A stretch of DNA of 64,000 bases, taken from the NCBI GenBank assembly GCA_019912385.1, contig JAIOIW010000065.1:1-64000 (forward strand), read 5' to 3'. How positions within the stretch are numbered: the stretch's first letter is position 1; each line of letters starts with the position of its first letter. This DNA is from Notoacmeibacter sp. GTDB lineage: Bacteria; Pseudomonadota; Alphaproteobacteria; Rhizobiales; Rhizobiaceae. Below, piece by piece: positions 56,878 through 64,000 of the stretch. The position numbers and the translations under genes are program-made. The notes under the pieces were generated by a model. That model was not told where the DNA came from, searched no databases, and was given only the letters and a program-made list of their open reading frames with translations.

Positions 56878-59070
56878 ATGAAGCGTTTCGCGATGGACAG
56901 GATCGGTGCGGGCGTCACACGCCATGTCCGCGCCGTGATCGTTTCATGTATCGCCGTCACGCTTGCCGCGCTCGCCGCGCTTTCCACCGGGCTTGAGTTC
57001 AACGGTTCGGTCACCGACATCCTCAAGGCCGATACGCCGGTCTATAACGCGCTTGCGAGCGTGGAGCGCGCTTTCCACCCTTTTTCCACCGATGAGGTTC
57101 TGGTCGTCGAGGCCGAGGATATCGGGGCACCAGAAACCTATGCCGCACTCGAGGACTTCGTGTCCGACCTGCAACTGGTCGATGGCGTGGCGGCAACGAT
57201 CTCGCTGTTCGCCCTGCCCGGCCCCGGTAGCGGGATCGAGCCATGGCTCGGCACCGAAGCGGCACGGGAATTGCCGCCCGTCGCCCGTCTCGACCGCTTT
57301 CTGGAAACCCAACCGCTCGCGCGCGACCTGACGGCGGCCGACCGCACGATGACGCTGGTTGTATTGATGATCGAGCAGCAGGATGCCGGGACCGTGCTGT
57401 CACCGGCTTCGCGCGCGGAAATCGAATCGATTGCAGGCAGTTATGGTGCGGTGTTGAAGGTCAGCTTCGCCGGTCTTGGCGAAATCCATCGCACCATCGA
57501 AAAGGCGCTGCGCAGCGATACGCGGATGCTGGCCACCGTCTCGATCTCGCTATGCGTCTTGCTGGCGCTCCTCATCTTCCGCTCGTGGCGCGCGGCAGTC
57601 ATCGCCGCGCTGCCGCCGATCGTCGGCGTGTTGTGGTTTTTCGGCTTTGCCGCGCTTGCCGGCGTCACCATCGACACCATCACCACCATCATCCCGACCC
57701 TGCTGATCGTCGTGGGTTTCGCCGATGCCGTGCACCTCTACTACGCCATCCTGCGCGCCCGTGGCCGCGGCCTGGAAGGCGCGGCAGCGATCCGCGACGC
57801 CTTGGCCGAGACCGGCCCCGCCTGTTTCCTTACCAGCCTCACCACCGCGATCGCGTGCCTTGGCATCGGCCTTGCCGGCAGCGCCACGCTCAATACTTTT
57901 GCCTGGAGCGGTTTTGCCGGCATGTTCATCGAGCTGGCCGCCGTGCTTGCGCTGGTCCCAGTACTCGCCCTGGTCCTGGAACCGCACGACGCCCGTGCCG
58001 CGCCGCGCACGGCAATCGGCTTTTCGGCGATCGGGCGGGCAGCCGTCGCCCTGCTGCCATGGCGCAGGCCGCTGTTTGCCGTCTCCCTCATCCTCTTTGC
58101 GTTACTTGCCTATGCGCAATCGCAACTGGAGACCGGGTTTCGGCTGTCGGAACATCTCCGGGCCTCAGGCCCGCTGGCGCAACTGGAAAACCGGCTGAAG
58201 GACAAGGGGCTTGGCAGCGGCCAGGTTTTTGTCGTCGTTGACGATGCCGACGGCAAGCCCGGATTCAATCCGCCCGATGCCGCACGCCTGGCCGCCGCCG
58301 GCCGGGCGGTCTTTCCCGATGCTTCGGCGGAAGCCGCCGTGAGCCTCTTTCCGGATGCGGCGCAGATCCAGCGCCTTGCCGAGGAGGACCAGCCGCTTCT
58401 CAAGCGCTATGTCGCCATGGACGGCTCGCGCTACCTCCTGCCCGTCCCGGTGGACCTGTCGCTGACTTCCAACCAGATTTCCGCCTACGCCGATGATCTG
58501 CGCGCCCGCCTCGCCGCCGTCGGCCTTTCCGATGTCTCCGAAATCGTTGGCCTGCCGCTGCTCTCCGCCTACGAGGTGCCGCGAATGATCTCAGACCTGC
58601 AACTCGGCTTCTACGCGGCGCTCGTTCTGGTGGTTCTCGTCCTGGTCTATTCCACGGGTTCGCTGCGCATGGGGCTGCTGTCGCTCATTCCCAACCTGAT
58701 CCCGATCCTCGGCGTCGAGGCCTGGCTTTATCTGACCACCGGTCAGCTTTCGATGACCGCCGCCGTGGCCTTCACAATCGCCTTCGGCATTGCCGTCGAC
58801 GATTCCATCCACGTCATCAACCGCTACCAGCGCGCCCTTATCGCGGGCGAAGCCGAGCCGCTTGCGCTGGCGATCCGTGACACCGTTTCGCCGATCTCCG
58901 CTAGCACGGTATTGCTCGTTGCCGGCCTCGGCGTCACCCAGATCTCCAGCCTGCCGTCTGTCGCCGTATTCGGCCAGCTCGTGTCGGCCGCCCTCGTATT
59001 GGCGCTTTTTTCTTCCTTGTTCCTGCTGCCGGCCTTCGTCAGGCTGTTCGCCAATGGGGAAGAAAAATGA
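56878..59070 (+). CDS. RND-superfamily exporter, MMPL type
   Basis: A 730-residue transporter with two repeats, each a membrane helix, a large periplasmic loop and five helices. The first block is near residues 17-390 with TIDTITTIIPTLLIVVGFADAVHLYY and the second near 410-725 with LSMTAAVAFTIAFGIAVDDSIHVINRY; the paired acidic residues in GFADAVH and AVDDSIH are the proton-relay sites. This layout is that of hopanoid/lipid exporters (HpnN, MmpL) rather than tripartite drug pumps. A small secreted protein gene overlaps its end by four bases and is probably its partner. Confidence 0.87.
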   Translation: MKRFAMDRIGAGVTRHVRAVIVSCIAVTLAALAALSTGLEFNGSVTDILKADTPVYNALASVERAFHPFSTDEVLVVEAEDIGAPETYAALEDFVSDLQLVDGVAATISLFALPGPGSGIEPWLGTEAARELPPVARLDRFLETQPLARDLTAADRTMTLVVLMIEQQDAGTVLSPASRAEIESIAGSYGAVLKVSFAGLGEIHRTIEKALRSDTRMLATVSISLCVLLALLIFRSWRAAVIAALPPIVGVLWFFGFAALAGVTIDTITTIIPTLLIVVGFADAVHLYYAILRARGRGLEGAAAIRDALAETGPACFLTSLTTAIACLGIGLAGSATLNTFAWSGFAGMFIELAAVLALVPVLALVLEPHDARAAPRTAIGFSAIGRAAVALLPWRRPLFAVSLILFALLAYAQSQLETGFRLSEHLRASGPLAQLENRLKDKGLGSGQVFVVVDDADGKPGFNPPDAARLAAAGRAVFPDASAEAAVSLFPDAAQIQRLAEEDQPLLKRYVAMDGSRYLLPVPVDLSLTSNQISAYADDLRARLAAVGLSDVSEIVGLPLLSAYEVPRMISDLQLGFYAALVLVVLVLVYSTGSLRMGLLSLIPNLIPILGVEAWLYLTTGQLSMTAAVAFTIAFGIAVDDSIHVINRYQRALIAGEAEPLALAIRDTVSPISASTVLLVAGLGVTQISSLPSVAVFGQLVSAALVLALFSSLFLLPAFVRLFANGEEK

Positions 59071-59543
59071 TGCGCCTCCTCCTCCCGCTCGCCGCCGCAT
59101 TCCTTGTCGCCGCCAGTACCGGCGCATCGGCCATCGAGCTTGCGGATTACGTGGGTGTGTGGCGCGGCAAGGGCACCTACATGCGCCAGACCACGACGGA
59201 AAGCAGCGGCAAACTGACCTGCAGGCTCACGATCACCGCAAAGAGCGTGGACCGGATCGTCGTCAACGGCCGTTGCGCGGCACCGGAAGGTTCACGTGGT
59301 TTTACGACCGAAATCACCGATACCGGCGGCGGCGCGCTCGCCGGCCGCGGCCTGTCCGGGCCGGATACCGGACGTTCCAGCGCCGGCCAACTCGGCGCCG
59401 ACGGGTTCAAACTGATCGGCGAGGACGACAAGGGACGAACCCTGTTCCAGCTCACCTCGCCATTGTCCGGCACCCTGGAGATGTACTCGGGTTCCTGGAG
59501 TGACAAGCGGACCGAAACGGCCGATGTCGTGCTGAGCCGGTAG
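59067..59543 (+). CDS. Small secreted protein following the RND exporter
   Basis: A 158-residue protein with a clear signal peptide (MMRLLLPLAAAFLVAASTGASA, likely cut after residue 22). The mature part is beta-rich, about 136 residues, starting IELADYVGVWRGKGTYMRQ and containing two cysteines (LTCRLTITAKS and NGRCAAPEG) that could form a disulfide. I recognise no named family. Its start overlaps the exporter stop (ATGA), so it probably works with the exporter in the periplasm. Confidence 0.75.
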   Translation: MMRLLLPLAAAFLVAASTGASAIELADYVGVWRGKGTYMRQTTTESSGKLTCRLTITAKSVDRIVVNGRCAAPEGSRGFTTEITDTGGGALAGRGLSGPDTGRSSAGQLGADGFKLIGEDDKGRTLFQLTSPLSGTLEMYSGSWSDKRTETADVVLSR

Positions 59544-59553
59544 CTCGCCTCCC

Positions 59554-59592
59554 GTTGACAGGTAACGAAACCGTAACTTGACCGTTGTCAAC
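59554..59592 (+). promoter_or_regulatory. Tandem GTAAC repeats inside an inverted repeat upstream of the SHOCT gene
   Basis: GTAAC occurs at 59562-59566 and again at 59573-59577, exactly 11 bases apart, the spacing typical for OmpR-family response regulators. The pair is flanked by inverted GTTGACA (59554-59560) and TGTCAAC (59586-59592). It lies about 70 bases before the start of the next gene. Confidence 0.45.
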
Positions 59593-59647
59593 GACAGGCC
59601 GCAGACTTTGTCGGAGAATGAATTTGAACACAAAGGAGTATCCGGCC

Positions 59648-60013
59648 ATGCGCAATGCGATGACGTCCCTTATGGCAGGCACGATGATTACACCGGCATC
59701 GGCGGGAGTGGCGCTGGCCCAGCAGGGCAGCGATGATCGCTATCGCTATGGCCCCGGCATGATGTGGCACGATGGATACGGTGGAGGTTTCGGTATGTTT
59801 TTCGGCCCGATCTTCATGATCCTGATTCTCGCGGCGATCGTGATCGGCGTCGTCTGGCTGCTGCGCGCCACCGGCGCGCTCGGTTCTTCCGCGGGCGCCG
59901 CAGCACCCACCGACACGTCCAACAAGGCGCTCGACATCCTCAAGGAGCGCTTCGCCAAGGGCGAGATCGACGCCAAGGAGTTCGATGAGCGCAAGCGGCT
60001 GCTGAGCGACTGA
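59648..60013 (+). CDS. SHOCT-domain membrane protein
   Basis: A 121-residue protein with a weak signal-like N-terminus (MRNAMTSLMAGTMITPASAGVALA), a Gly/Tyr/Met-rich segment (YGPGMMWHDGYGGGFGMFFGP), one strong membrane helix (IFMILILAAIVIGVVWLL) and a C-terminal SHOCT motif (ALDILKERFAKGEIDAKEFDERKRLL). SHOCT tails are oligomerisation modules. AAGGAG nine bases upstream sets the start. Function unknown; a tandem repeat upstream suggests two-component control. Confidence 0.8.
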   Translation: MRNAMTSLMAGTMITPASAGVALAQQGSDDRYRYGPGMMWHDGYGGGFGMFFGPIFMILILAAIVIGVVWLLRATGALGSSAGAAAPTDTSNKALDILKERFAKGEIDAKEFDERKRLLSD

Positions 60014-60124
60014 CCGGGCCAGACCTGGGCCGCTGGTGCGGGTCTGTCCGAAAGCGCCCGCCAGTGCGTGGCCCTTCCCGCTGAGCCGGGCAGGCATACC
60101 CCCTTACGTCCGGGTCGGAAACGG

Positions 60125-61201
60125 TCAGACCGCGTCGAAGTCGAGCACCAGCTTTTCCGATGTCGGCCGAGTCTGGCAGGTCAGCGTGAACCCGGCCTCC
60201 AGTTCCCACGGCTCCAGCGAAAAGTTCACGGCCATCTCACCGGATCCCTCGACTATCTTGGCCCGGCAGGTGCAGCACATGCCGCCAGCGCATGAATAGG
60301 GCAGTTCCAGCCCGGCCTTGTGCGCCGCATCGAGCACGGTCTGGCCGGGATCGGCGATCGAGAAGCTCTTGCGGATGCCGTCGACGATGACCTCGACGGC
60401 GACGCCCTTTTTGGCCGCCGCCCGGGCCGCATCGGAAACCGGCCGCGCCGCGGGCACCTCGCCATCGAGCGTGAAACGCTCGAAGCGCAACTTGCCTTCG
60501 GGCATGCCGAGTTCCTTCAACGTCTCCGACACCTCGTCGATCATCGCGCCCGGGCCGCAGATGAAAGCAAGGTCATGGAGCTTCGGATCGACAAGGCCGT
60601 GCCTGGCGAAAATGCGCAGCCGCTCGCCGTCGATGCGCCCGTTCAGCACGTCGACATCCTGGTCCTCGCGCGACAGCACGTGGATCAGCGTGAAACGACC
60701 CATATAGCGGTCCTTCAGGTCTTCGACCTCCTCAAGGAACATGATCGAGCCGGTCTGCCGGTTTCCGTAGATCAGCGTGACCGTGGTCTCCGGTTCGTGT
60801 GCCAGCACGCTTTTGGCGATCGACAGCATCGGCGTGATGCCCGAACCCGCCGCGACCAGCAGATAGTCGTGGGCGCCGCCGATATCGGGCGTGAAACGGC
60901 CTTCCGGCTCCATCACGCGAATGATGTCGCCTTCCGACAGCTTCTCGGTGACGAAGGTGGAAAACCGCCCGTCCTCGACCCGGCGTACGCCGACCCGCAA
61001 CTGCGGTTCGCCGGCCTCCGAGCAGATCGAATAGGAGCGCCGCACCTCCTCGCCGCCGATCTTCGCCGCAAGCGTCAGATACTGGCCCGGCCGGAAGGCG
61101 AATACAGCGCGCAAATCGTCGGGAACGTCGAACGCTATGGCGACGGCATCGGGCGTTTCGCGATCGATACGGGCAACCTTGAGATCGTGGAAGCGGCTCA
61201 T
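60125..61201 (-). CDS. paaE: Phenylacetyl-CoA epoxidase reductase subunit PaaE
   Basis: Electron-transfer subunit that passes NADPH electrons to the PaaA di-iron centre. The 358-residue protein has a ferredoxin-NADP reductase module (FAD motif RRSYSIC, NADP motifs VAAGSGITPML and ICGPGAMID) and a C-terminal plant-type 2Fe-2S ferredoxin with cysteines in CAGGMCCTCRA and, further on, LTCQT. It is the last gene of paaABCDE, 21 bases after paaD. Confidence 0.96.
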   Translation of the reverse strand: MSRFHDLKVARIDRETPDAVAIAFDVPDDLRAVFAFRPGQYLTLAAKIGGEEVRRSYSICSEAGEPQLRVGVRRVEDGRFSTFVTEKLSEGDIIRVMEPEGRFTPDIGGAHDYLLVAAGSGITPMLSIAKSVLAHEPETTVTLIYGNRQTGSIMFLEEVEDLKDRYMGRFTLIHVLSREDQDVDVLNGRIDGERLRIFARHGLVDPKLHDLAFICGPGAMIDEVSETLKELGMPEGKLRFERFTLDGEVPAARPVSDAARAAAKKGVAVEVIVDGIRKSFSIADPGQTVLDAAHKAGLELPYSCAGGMCCTCRAKIVEGSGEMAVNFSLEPWELEAGFTLTCQTRPTSEKLVLDFDAV

Positions 61202-61222
61202 GGGGTCCTCACAGTAAGGCTG

Positions 61223-61747
61223 TCAGATACATTTGAAGTAGTCGAACGGTTCGCGGCAGGCGAGGCAGCGATAATGCGCCTTGCAGGGCGTGGAGCCGAA
61301 TTCCGAGACGCGCTCGGTCTCGGCCGATCCGCATTTGGGGCAGTTGACCTGTTCCTCGCCGAACAGCGCCCTGATCGAGTTCGACGCCCTTTTCGGCGGC
61401 GCGATGCCGTAGGCGCGCAATTTTTCGCGCCCTTCGGCGGTGATCCAGTCGGTCGTCCAGGCCGGCGACATGACGCGCTCGATACGCACCTCGAAGCCCG
61501 CCTCGCGCAACGCGCCCTCGATCGCCAGCTCGATCGCCACCGTGGCCGGACAGCCCGAATAGGTCGGCGTCACCTTCGCCACCGCCGCGCCATCGGCGTC
61601 GATCTCGACCGAACGCAGGATGCCGAGATCGGCGACACTGACGCAGGGCACTTCGGGATCTGGCACCGATGCCGCGGCCGCCCAGGCGCGCGCCTGCTGT
61701 TCCGGCAAGGGCCGGACGGAAGCGGCCTTGCCGGAAACGTTGCTCAC
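61223..61747 (-). CDS. paaD: Phenylacetyl-CoA epoxidase assembly protein PaaD
   Basis: A 174-residue protein with a DUF59/MIP18 domain (PDPEVPCVSVADLGILRSVEI, VTPTYSGCPATVAIEL) and a C-terminal zinc ribbon with four cysteines (CPKCG and CLACRE) ending in FDYFKCI. PaaD is needed for maturation of the epoxidase. The start is a GTG at 61747 overlapping the paaC stop by four bases; this was chosen because it gives the family N-terminus and tight coupling. Confidence 0.94.
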   Translation of the reverse strand: MSNVSGKAASVRPLPEQQARAWAAAASVPDPEVPCVSVADLGILRSVEIDADGAAVAKVTPTYSGCPATVAIELAIEGALREAGFEVRIERVMSPAWTTDWITAEGREKLRAYGIAPPKRASNSIRALFGEEQVNCPKCGSAETERVSEFGSTPCKAHYRCLACREPFDYFKCI

Positions 61748-62496
61748 CAGTTCGCTCCGGGATAGGCACGCTGCATATATTGCAGTTCGGCCAGGATATG
61801 GCCCATTTCCTCGCCGTGAATGCCGGTTCGCCCGCCGCGCGGCTGGTAGCTCGACTGCGGCACCGCGATACCTGCCTCGGCGAAGATCTGGCCGATCGTG
61901 CGGTCGAACTCGCCGCGCAGCATCGCGGGGTCCGGAGCGATACCCGCTTCGTCCATCGCATCGCTCACCGCGTCGGTGTCGAACAGTTCCGCAGTGTAGG
62001 GATGCAGCGCCTCGACCGCCTCGCGCATGCGCCGCGCGCTCTCCTCGGTGCCGTCGCCAAGGCGGATCACCCATTCGCCGGCATGGCGGATATGGTAGGC
62101 GACTTCCTTGATCGCCTTGGCCGCGATCGCCGCCAGGCGCGCGTCGGCCGAATTGAGGCAGGCCCTCCAATAGGGCTCCATGAAGGCCGCGAAATAGAGC
62201 TGGCGGGCCATGGTGTGGGCAAAATCGCCATTGGGCCGCTCGACCAGCAGGCAGTTGCGGTACTGTCGCTCGATCCGCATATAGGCGAGATCGTCCTCGT
62301 CGCGCCCCTTGCTCTCCACTTCGCCGGCATACTGGTAGATGAGCCGTGCCTGCCCGATCAGGTCGAGCGCCATGTTGGGCATTGCCAGATCCTCCTCCAG
62401 CAACGGCGCGTGGCCGCACCATTCCGACAGGCGATGGCCCAGGATCAGGTGATCGTCGCCGAGGCGGATCAGAAGCTGGAACAAATTGTCATTCAT
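61744..62496 (-). CDS. paaC: Phenylacetyl-CoA epoxidase structural subunit PaaC
   Basis: A 250-residue ferritin-like helical subunit that pairs with PaaA. It has the typical start NDNLFQLLIRLGDDHLILGHRLSEWCGHAPLLEEDLA, LDLIGQARLIYQYAGEVE and IKEVAYHIRHAGEWVIRLGDGT, and ends GEEMGHILAELQYMQRAYPGANW. The ATG at 62496 has AAGGA upstream. It lies 44 bases after paaB. Confidence 0.96.
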   Translation of the reverse strand: MNDNLFQLLIRLGDDHLILGHRLSEWCGHAPLLEEDLAMPNMALDLIGQARLIYQYAGEVESKGRDEDDLAYMRIERQYRNCLLVERPNGDFAHTMARQLYFAAFMEPYWRACLNSADARLAAIAAKAIKEVAYHIRHAGEWVIRLGDGTEESARRMREAVEALHPYTAELFDTDAVSDAMDEAGIAPDPAMLRGEFDRTIGQIFAEAGIAVPQSSYQPRGGRTGIHGEEMGHILAELQYMQRAYPGANW

Positions 62497-62540
62497 GTCT
62501 TTTTCCTTATCCAACCGGCAAGAGACCCCGACGCGACCAC

Positions 62541-62828
62541 CTACATGTGGCCGACTTCGTCCGGAATCTCGTAAAAGCTCGGATGGCGGTAGATCTTCGA
62601 GGCGGTCGGCTCGAAATTCTCCTCCTTCTGCGCAGGGTCCGACGCGATGATCTCCACCGACGGCACGACCCAGATCGACGTGCCCTCGCCGCGCCTGGTA
62701 TAGACATCGCGCGCCGCTTGCAGCGCCATCTCGGCGTCCGCCGCGTGCACCGAGCCGCAATGCTTGTGGGCCAGGCCGTTACGCGGCCGGATGAAGACTT
62801 CCCAAAGCGGTATTTCCTGTCTGCTCAT
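62541..62828 (-). CDS. paaB: Phenylacetyl-CoA epoxidase subunit PaaB
   Basis: A 95-residue small subunit that bridges PaaAC dimers. Almost all of it matches the family: PLWEVFIRPRNGLAHKHCGSVHAADAEMALQAARDVYTRRGEG and SIWVVPSVEIIAS. It lies 12 bases after the paaA stop, in the usual order. Confidence 0.97.
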   Translation of the reverse strand: MSRQEIPLWEVFIRPRNGLAHKHCGSVHAADAEMALQAARDVYTRRGEGTSIWVVPSVEIIASDPAQKEENFEPTASKIYRHPSFYEIPDEVGHM

Positions 62829-62840
62829 GTCCGTTTCCTC

Positions 62841-63836
62841 CTATTCGGCCGCGATTTTCGCCGCTTGCGTGCGCGCCTTGCGCTTTTCGGCGTAAGCCAT
62901 CGCCGCTTCGCGCACCCATTCTCCGTCGGCCCAGTCCTTGCGCCGCGTCGCCATGCGGTCGCGGTTCATCGGCCCGTCGCCCTTGACCACGCGCCAGAAT
63001 TCGTCCCAGTCGATTTCGCCGAAATCGTAACCCTGCTTCTCCTCGTTCCACTTCAGGCCGGGATCGGGAAATTCCAGACCGAGGAAATGGCCCTGCGGCA
63101 CCGTGGCGTTGACGAATTTCTGCCTGAGATTGTCGTTGGAGAAGCGCTTGATCTTCCACTTCATCGACTGGTCGGAATGCGCACTGTCGGCGTCTGACGG
63201 GCCGAACATCATCAGCGACGGCCACCACCAGCGGTTCAGCGCGTCCTGCGCCATTTCCTTCTGCTCTTCGGTGCCGCGCGCCAGCACCAGCATGATCTCG
63301 TAGCCCTGCCGCTGGTGGAAGCTCTCTTCCTTGCAGATGCGGATCATCGCCCGCGAATACGGCCCGTAGGAACAGCGGCACAGCGCGATCTGATTCATGA
63401 TCGCCGCGCCGTCGACCAGCCAGCCGATGGCGCCGATATCGGCCCAGGTCAGCGTCGGGTAGTTGAAGATCGAGGAATATTTCGCCCGGCCCGCCAGGAG
63501 CTCCGCGTTCATTTCGTCGCGGCTGACACCCAGCGTCTCGGCCGCCGAATAGAGGTAGAGGCCGTGGCCGCCCTCGTCCTGCACCTTGGCCAGCAGCGCG
63601 GCCTTGCGCTTCAGGCTCGGCGCGCGCGTAATCCAGTTGCCCTCCGGCAGCATGCCCACGACCTCGGAATGCGCATGCTGGCTGATCTGGCGGACGAGCG
63701 TCTTGCGGTAGCCGGCCGGCATCGGATCGTTCGGCTCGATCTTCTCCTCCGCGTCGATGCGCTTTTGGAAGGCAGCGAGAAAAGTCTCGTCCTCGTCGGT
63801 TTGCGTGTCCGCGCCAATAAGCCCTTGGCTGTACAT
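62841..63836 (-). CDS. paaA: Phenylacetyl-CoA epoxidase catalytic subunit PaaA
   Basis: Di-iron monooxygenase subunit that epoxidises the ring of phenylacetyl-CoA, the first committed step of aerobic phenylacetate breakdown. The 331-residue protein carries ligand-bearing helices in [36 protein letters not shown] and [14 protein letters not shown]. The ATG at 63836 has GGAGG eight bases away, so the longer frame to 63881 is unlikely. It is the first gene of the operon. Confidence 0.97.
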   Translation of the reverse strand: MYSQGLIGADTQTDEDETFLAAFQKRIDAEEKIEPNDPMPAGYRKTLVRQISQHAHSEVVGMLPEGNWITRAPSLKRKAALLAKVQDEGGHGLYLYSAAETLGVSRDEMNAELLAGRAKYSSIFNYPTLTWADIGAIGWLVDGAAIMNQIALCRCSYGPYSRAMIRICKEESFHQRQGYEIMLVLARGTEEQKEMAQDALNRWWWPSLMMFGPSDADSAHSDQSMKWKIKRFSNDNLRQKFVNATVPQGHFLGLEFPDPGLKWNEEKQGYDFGEIDWDEFWRVVKGDGPMNRDRMATRRKDWADGEWVREAAMAYAEKRKARTQAAKIAAE

Positions 63837-63936
63837 GACTTTTCCTCCAGAGTACACGGCTCTTGCGCCGCCGCCGATCAATATGTAACAAAAATTGGAA
63901 TGATACGCAATTCTTTGTAACGCTTTGGAGGATATT
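63837..63936. promoter_or_regulatory. Divergent control region of the paa genes
   Basis: A 100-base gap between paaA and the gene at 63937. TGTAAC occurs twice in direct orientation (63884-63889 and 63916-63921), 32 bases apart, about three helical turns. The flanking bases form an imperfect inverted repeat (63885-63897 against 63908-63921). It is a reasonable place for a PaaR- or PaaX-type repressor to act; no clear promoter hexamers were identified. Confidence 0.35.
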
Positions 63937-64000
63937 GTGAACAGGTTGGGGACGAGCGAAACCGATGCGATCCTGGGGCAGATGTTCGCGCCATGGATCA
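63937..64000 (+). CDS. Start of a divergent gene, possibly a PaaI-family thioesterase (cut by window edge)
   Basis: A GTG start with GGAGG five bases upstream opens a frame of 21 codons to the window end, reading [20 protein letters not shown] and one more residue. The MFAPW-type start resembles hotdog-fold PaaI-like thioesterases that often sit in paa clusters, but 21 residues are too few for certainty. Confidence 0.45.
   Translation, partial: MNRLGTSETDAILGQMFAPWI

Noticed and set aside
1-64000. Mobile elements, prophage, CRISPR arrays, integron sites
   Set aside because: No transposase, integrase, phage structural gene, spaced direct-repeat array or terminal inverted repeats were seen anywhere in the window.

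Overview
This is a GC-rich chromosomal window from an alphaproteobacterium, most likely Hyphomicrobiales (Rhizobiales), in the Mesorhizobium/Phyllobacteriaceae/Hoeflea neighbourhood. I infer this from the rhizobial-type dcw cluster order ending in ftsQ-ftsA-ftsZ, rnpB lying just upstream of mraZ, a PPi-dependent phosphofructokinase, a SahR-type ArsR/methyltransferase regulator ahead of metF, and a paaABCDE operon. No tRNA, rRNA operon, insertion sequence, phage gene or CRISPR array is visible, so the window looks like ordinary core chromosome with accessory cassettes.

Positions 1-24271 are transcribed entirely on the minus strand. From right to left this run starts with a MarR-type regulator, a small lipoprotein and an aldo/keto reductase. 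Next come a DjlA-like co-chaperone overlapping an AmpD-like amidase, an alpha/beta hydrolase, a lytic transglycosylase with a clear terminator, and RNase P RNA. It ends in the complete division and cell-wall cluster mraZ-rsmH-ftsL-ftsI-murE-murF-mraY-murD-ftsW-murG-murC-murB-ddl-ftsQ-ftsA-ftsZ (ftsZ is cut by the window edge). Together these genes make UDP-MurNAc-pentapeptide and lipid II and build the septal machine.

Positions 24385-30953 are mostly plus strand: a fused HyuA-HyuB 5-oxoprolinase/hydantoinase divergent from the MarR gene, a YihY membrane protein, a VIT/CCC1 metal transporter and the phosphofructokinase. Positions 30970-37065 hold cytochrome b561 divergent from a second MarR gene, a class C beta-lactamase-like hydrolase, and a wall-lytic group (GH25 lipoprotein, MltB-like transglycosylase, LrgA-LrgB). 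Positions 37039-43271 carry a CPA2 antiporter, a small membrane protein, a DUF1697 protein, an ornithine/lysine decarboxylase, a DMT exporter, an amidase, and a 28-residue membrane peptide gene followed by a strong terminator.

Positions 43514-49408 contain sahR-metF with a palindromic operator, divergent trmO and a DUF2293 gene, a FabH-like synthase and ettA. Positions 49575-53520 contain a lipase-like hydrolase and the most unusual cassette here. In that cassette an ArsR-rhodanese fusion regulator is divergent from a three-gene operon encoding a fatty-acid hydroxylase-like enzyme, a VTT/DedA membrane protein fused to rhodanese, and a DsrE protein, with a perfect inverted repeat between them. 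This looks like a sulfane-sulfur-responsive membrane or lipid module.

Positions 53669-60013 carry terC, a CaiB-type CoA transferase, an AEC transporter, an RND/MMPL exporter with a secreted partner, and a SHOCT-domain protein. The window ends with the minus-strand paaABCDE phenylacetyl-CoA epoxidase operon and the first codons of a divergent, probably PaaI-like thioesterase. All assignments rest on reading motifs by eye; no database search was run.
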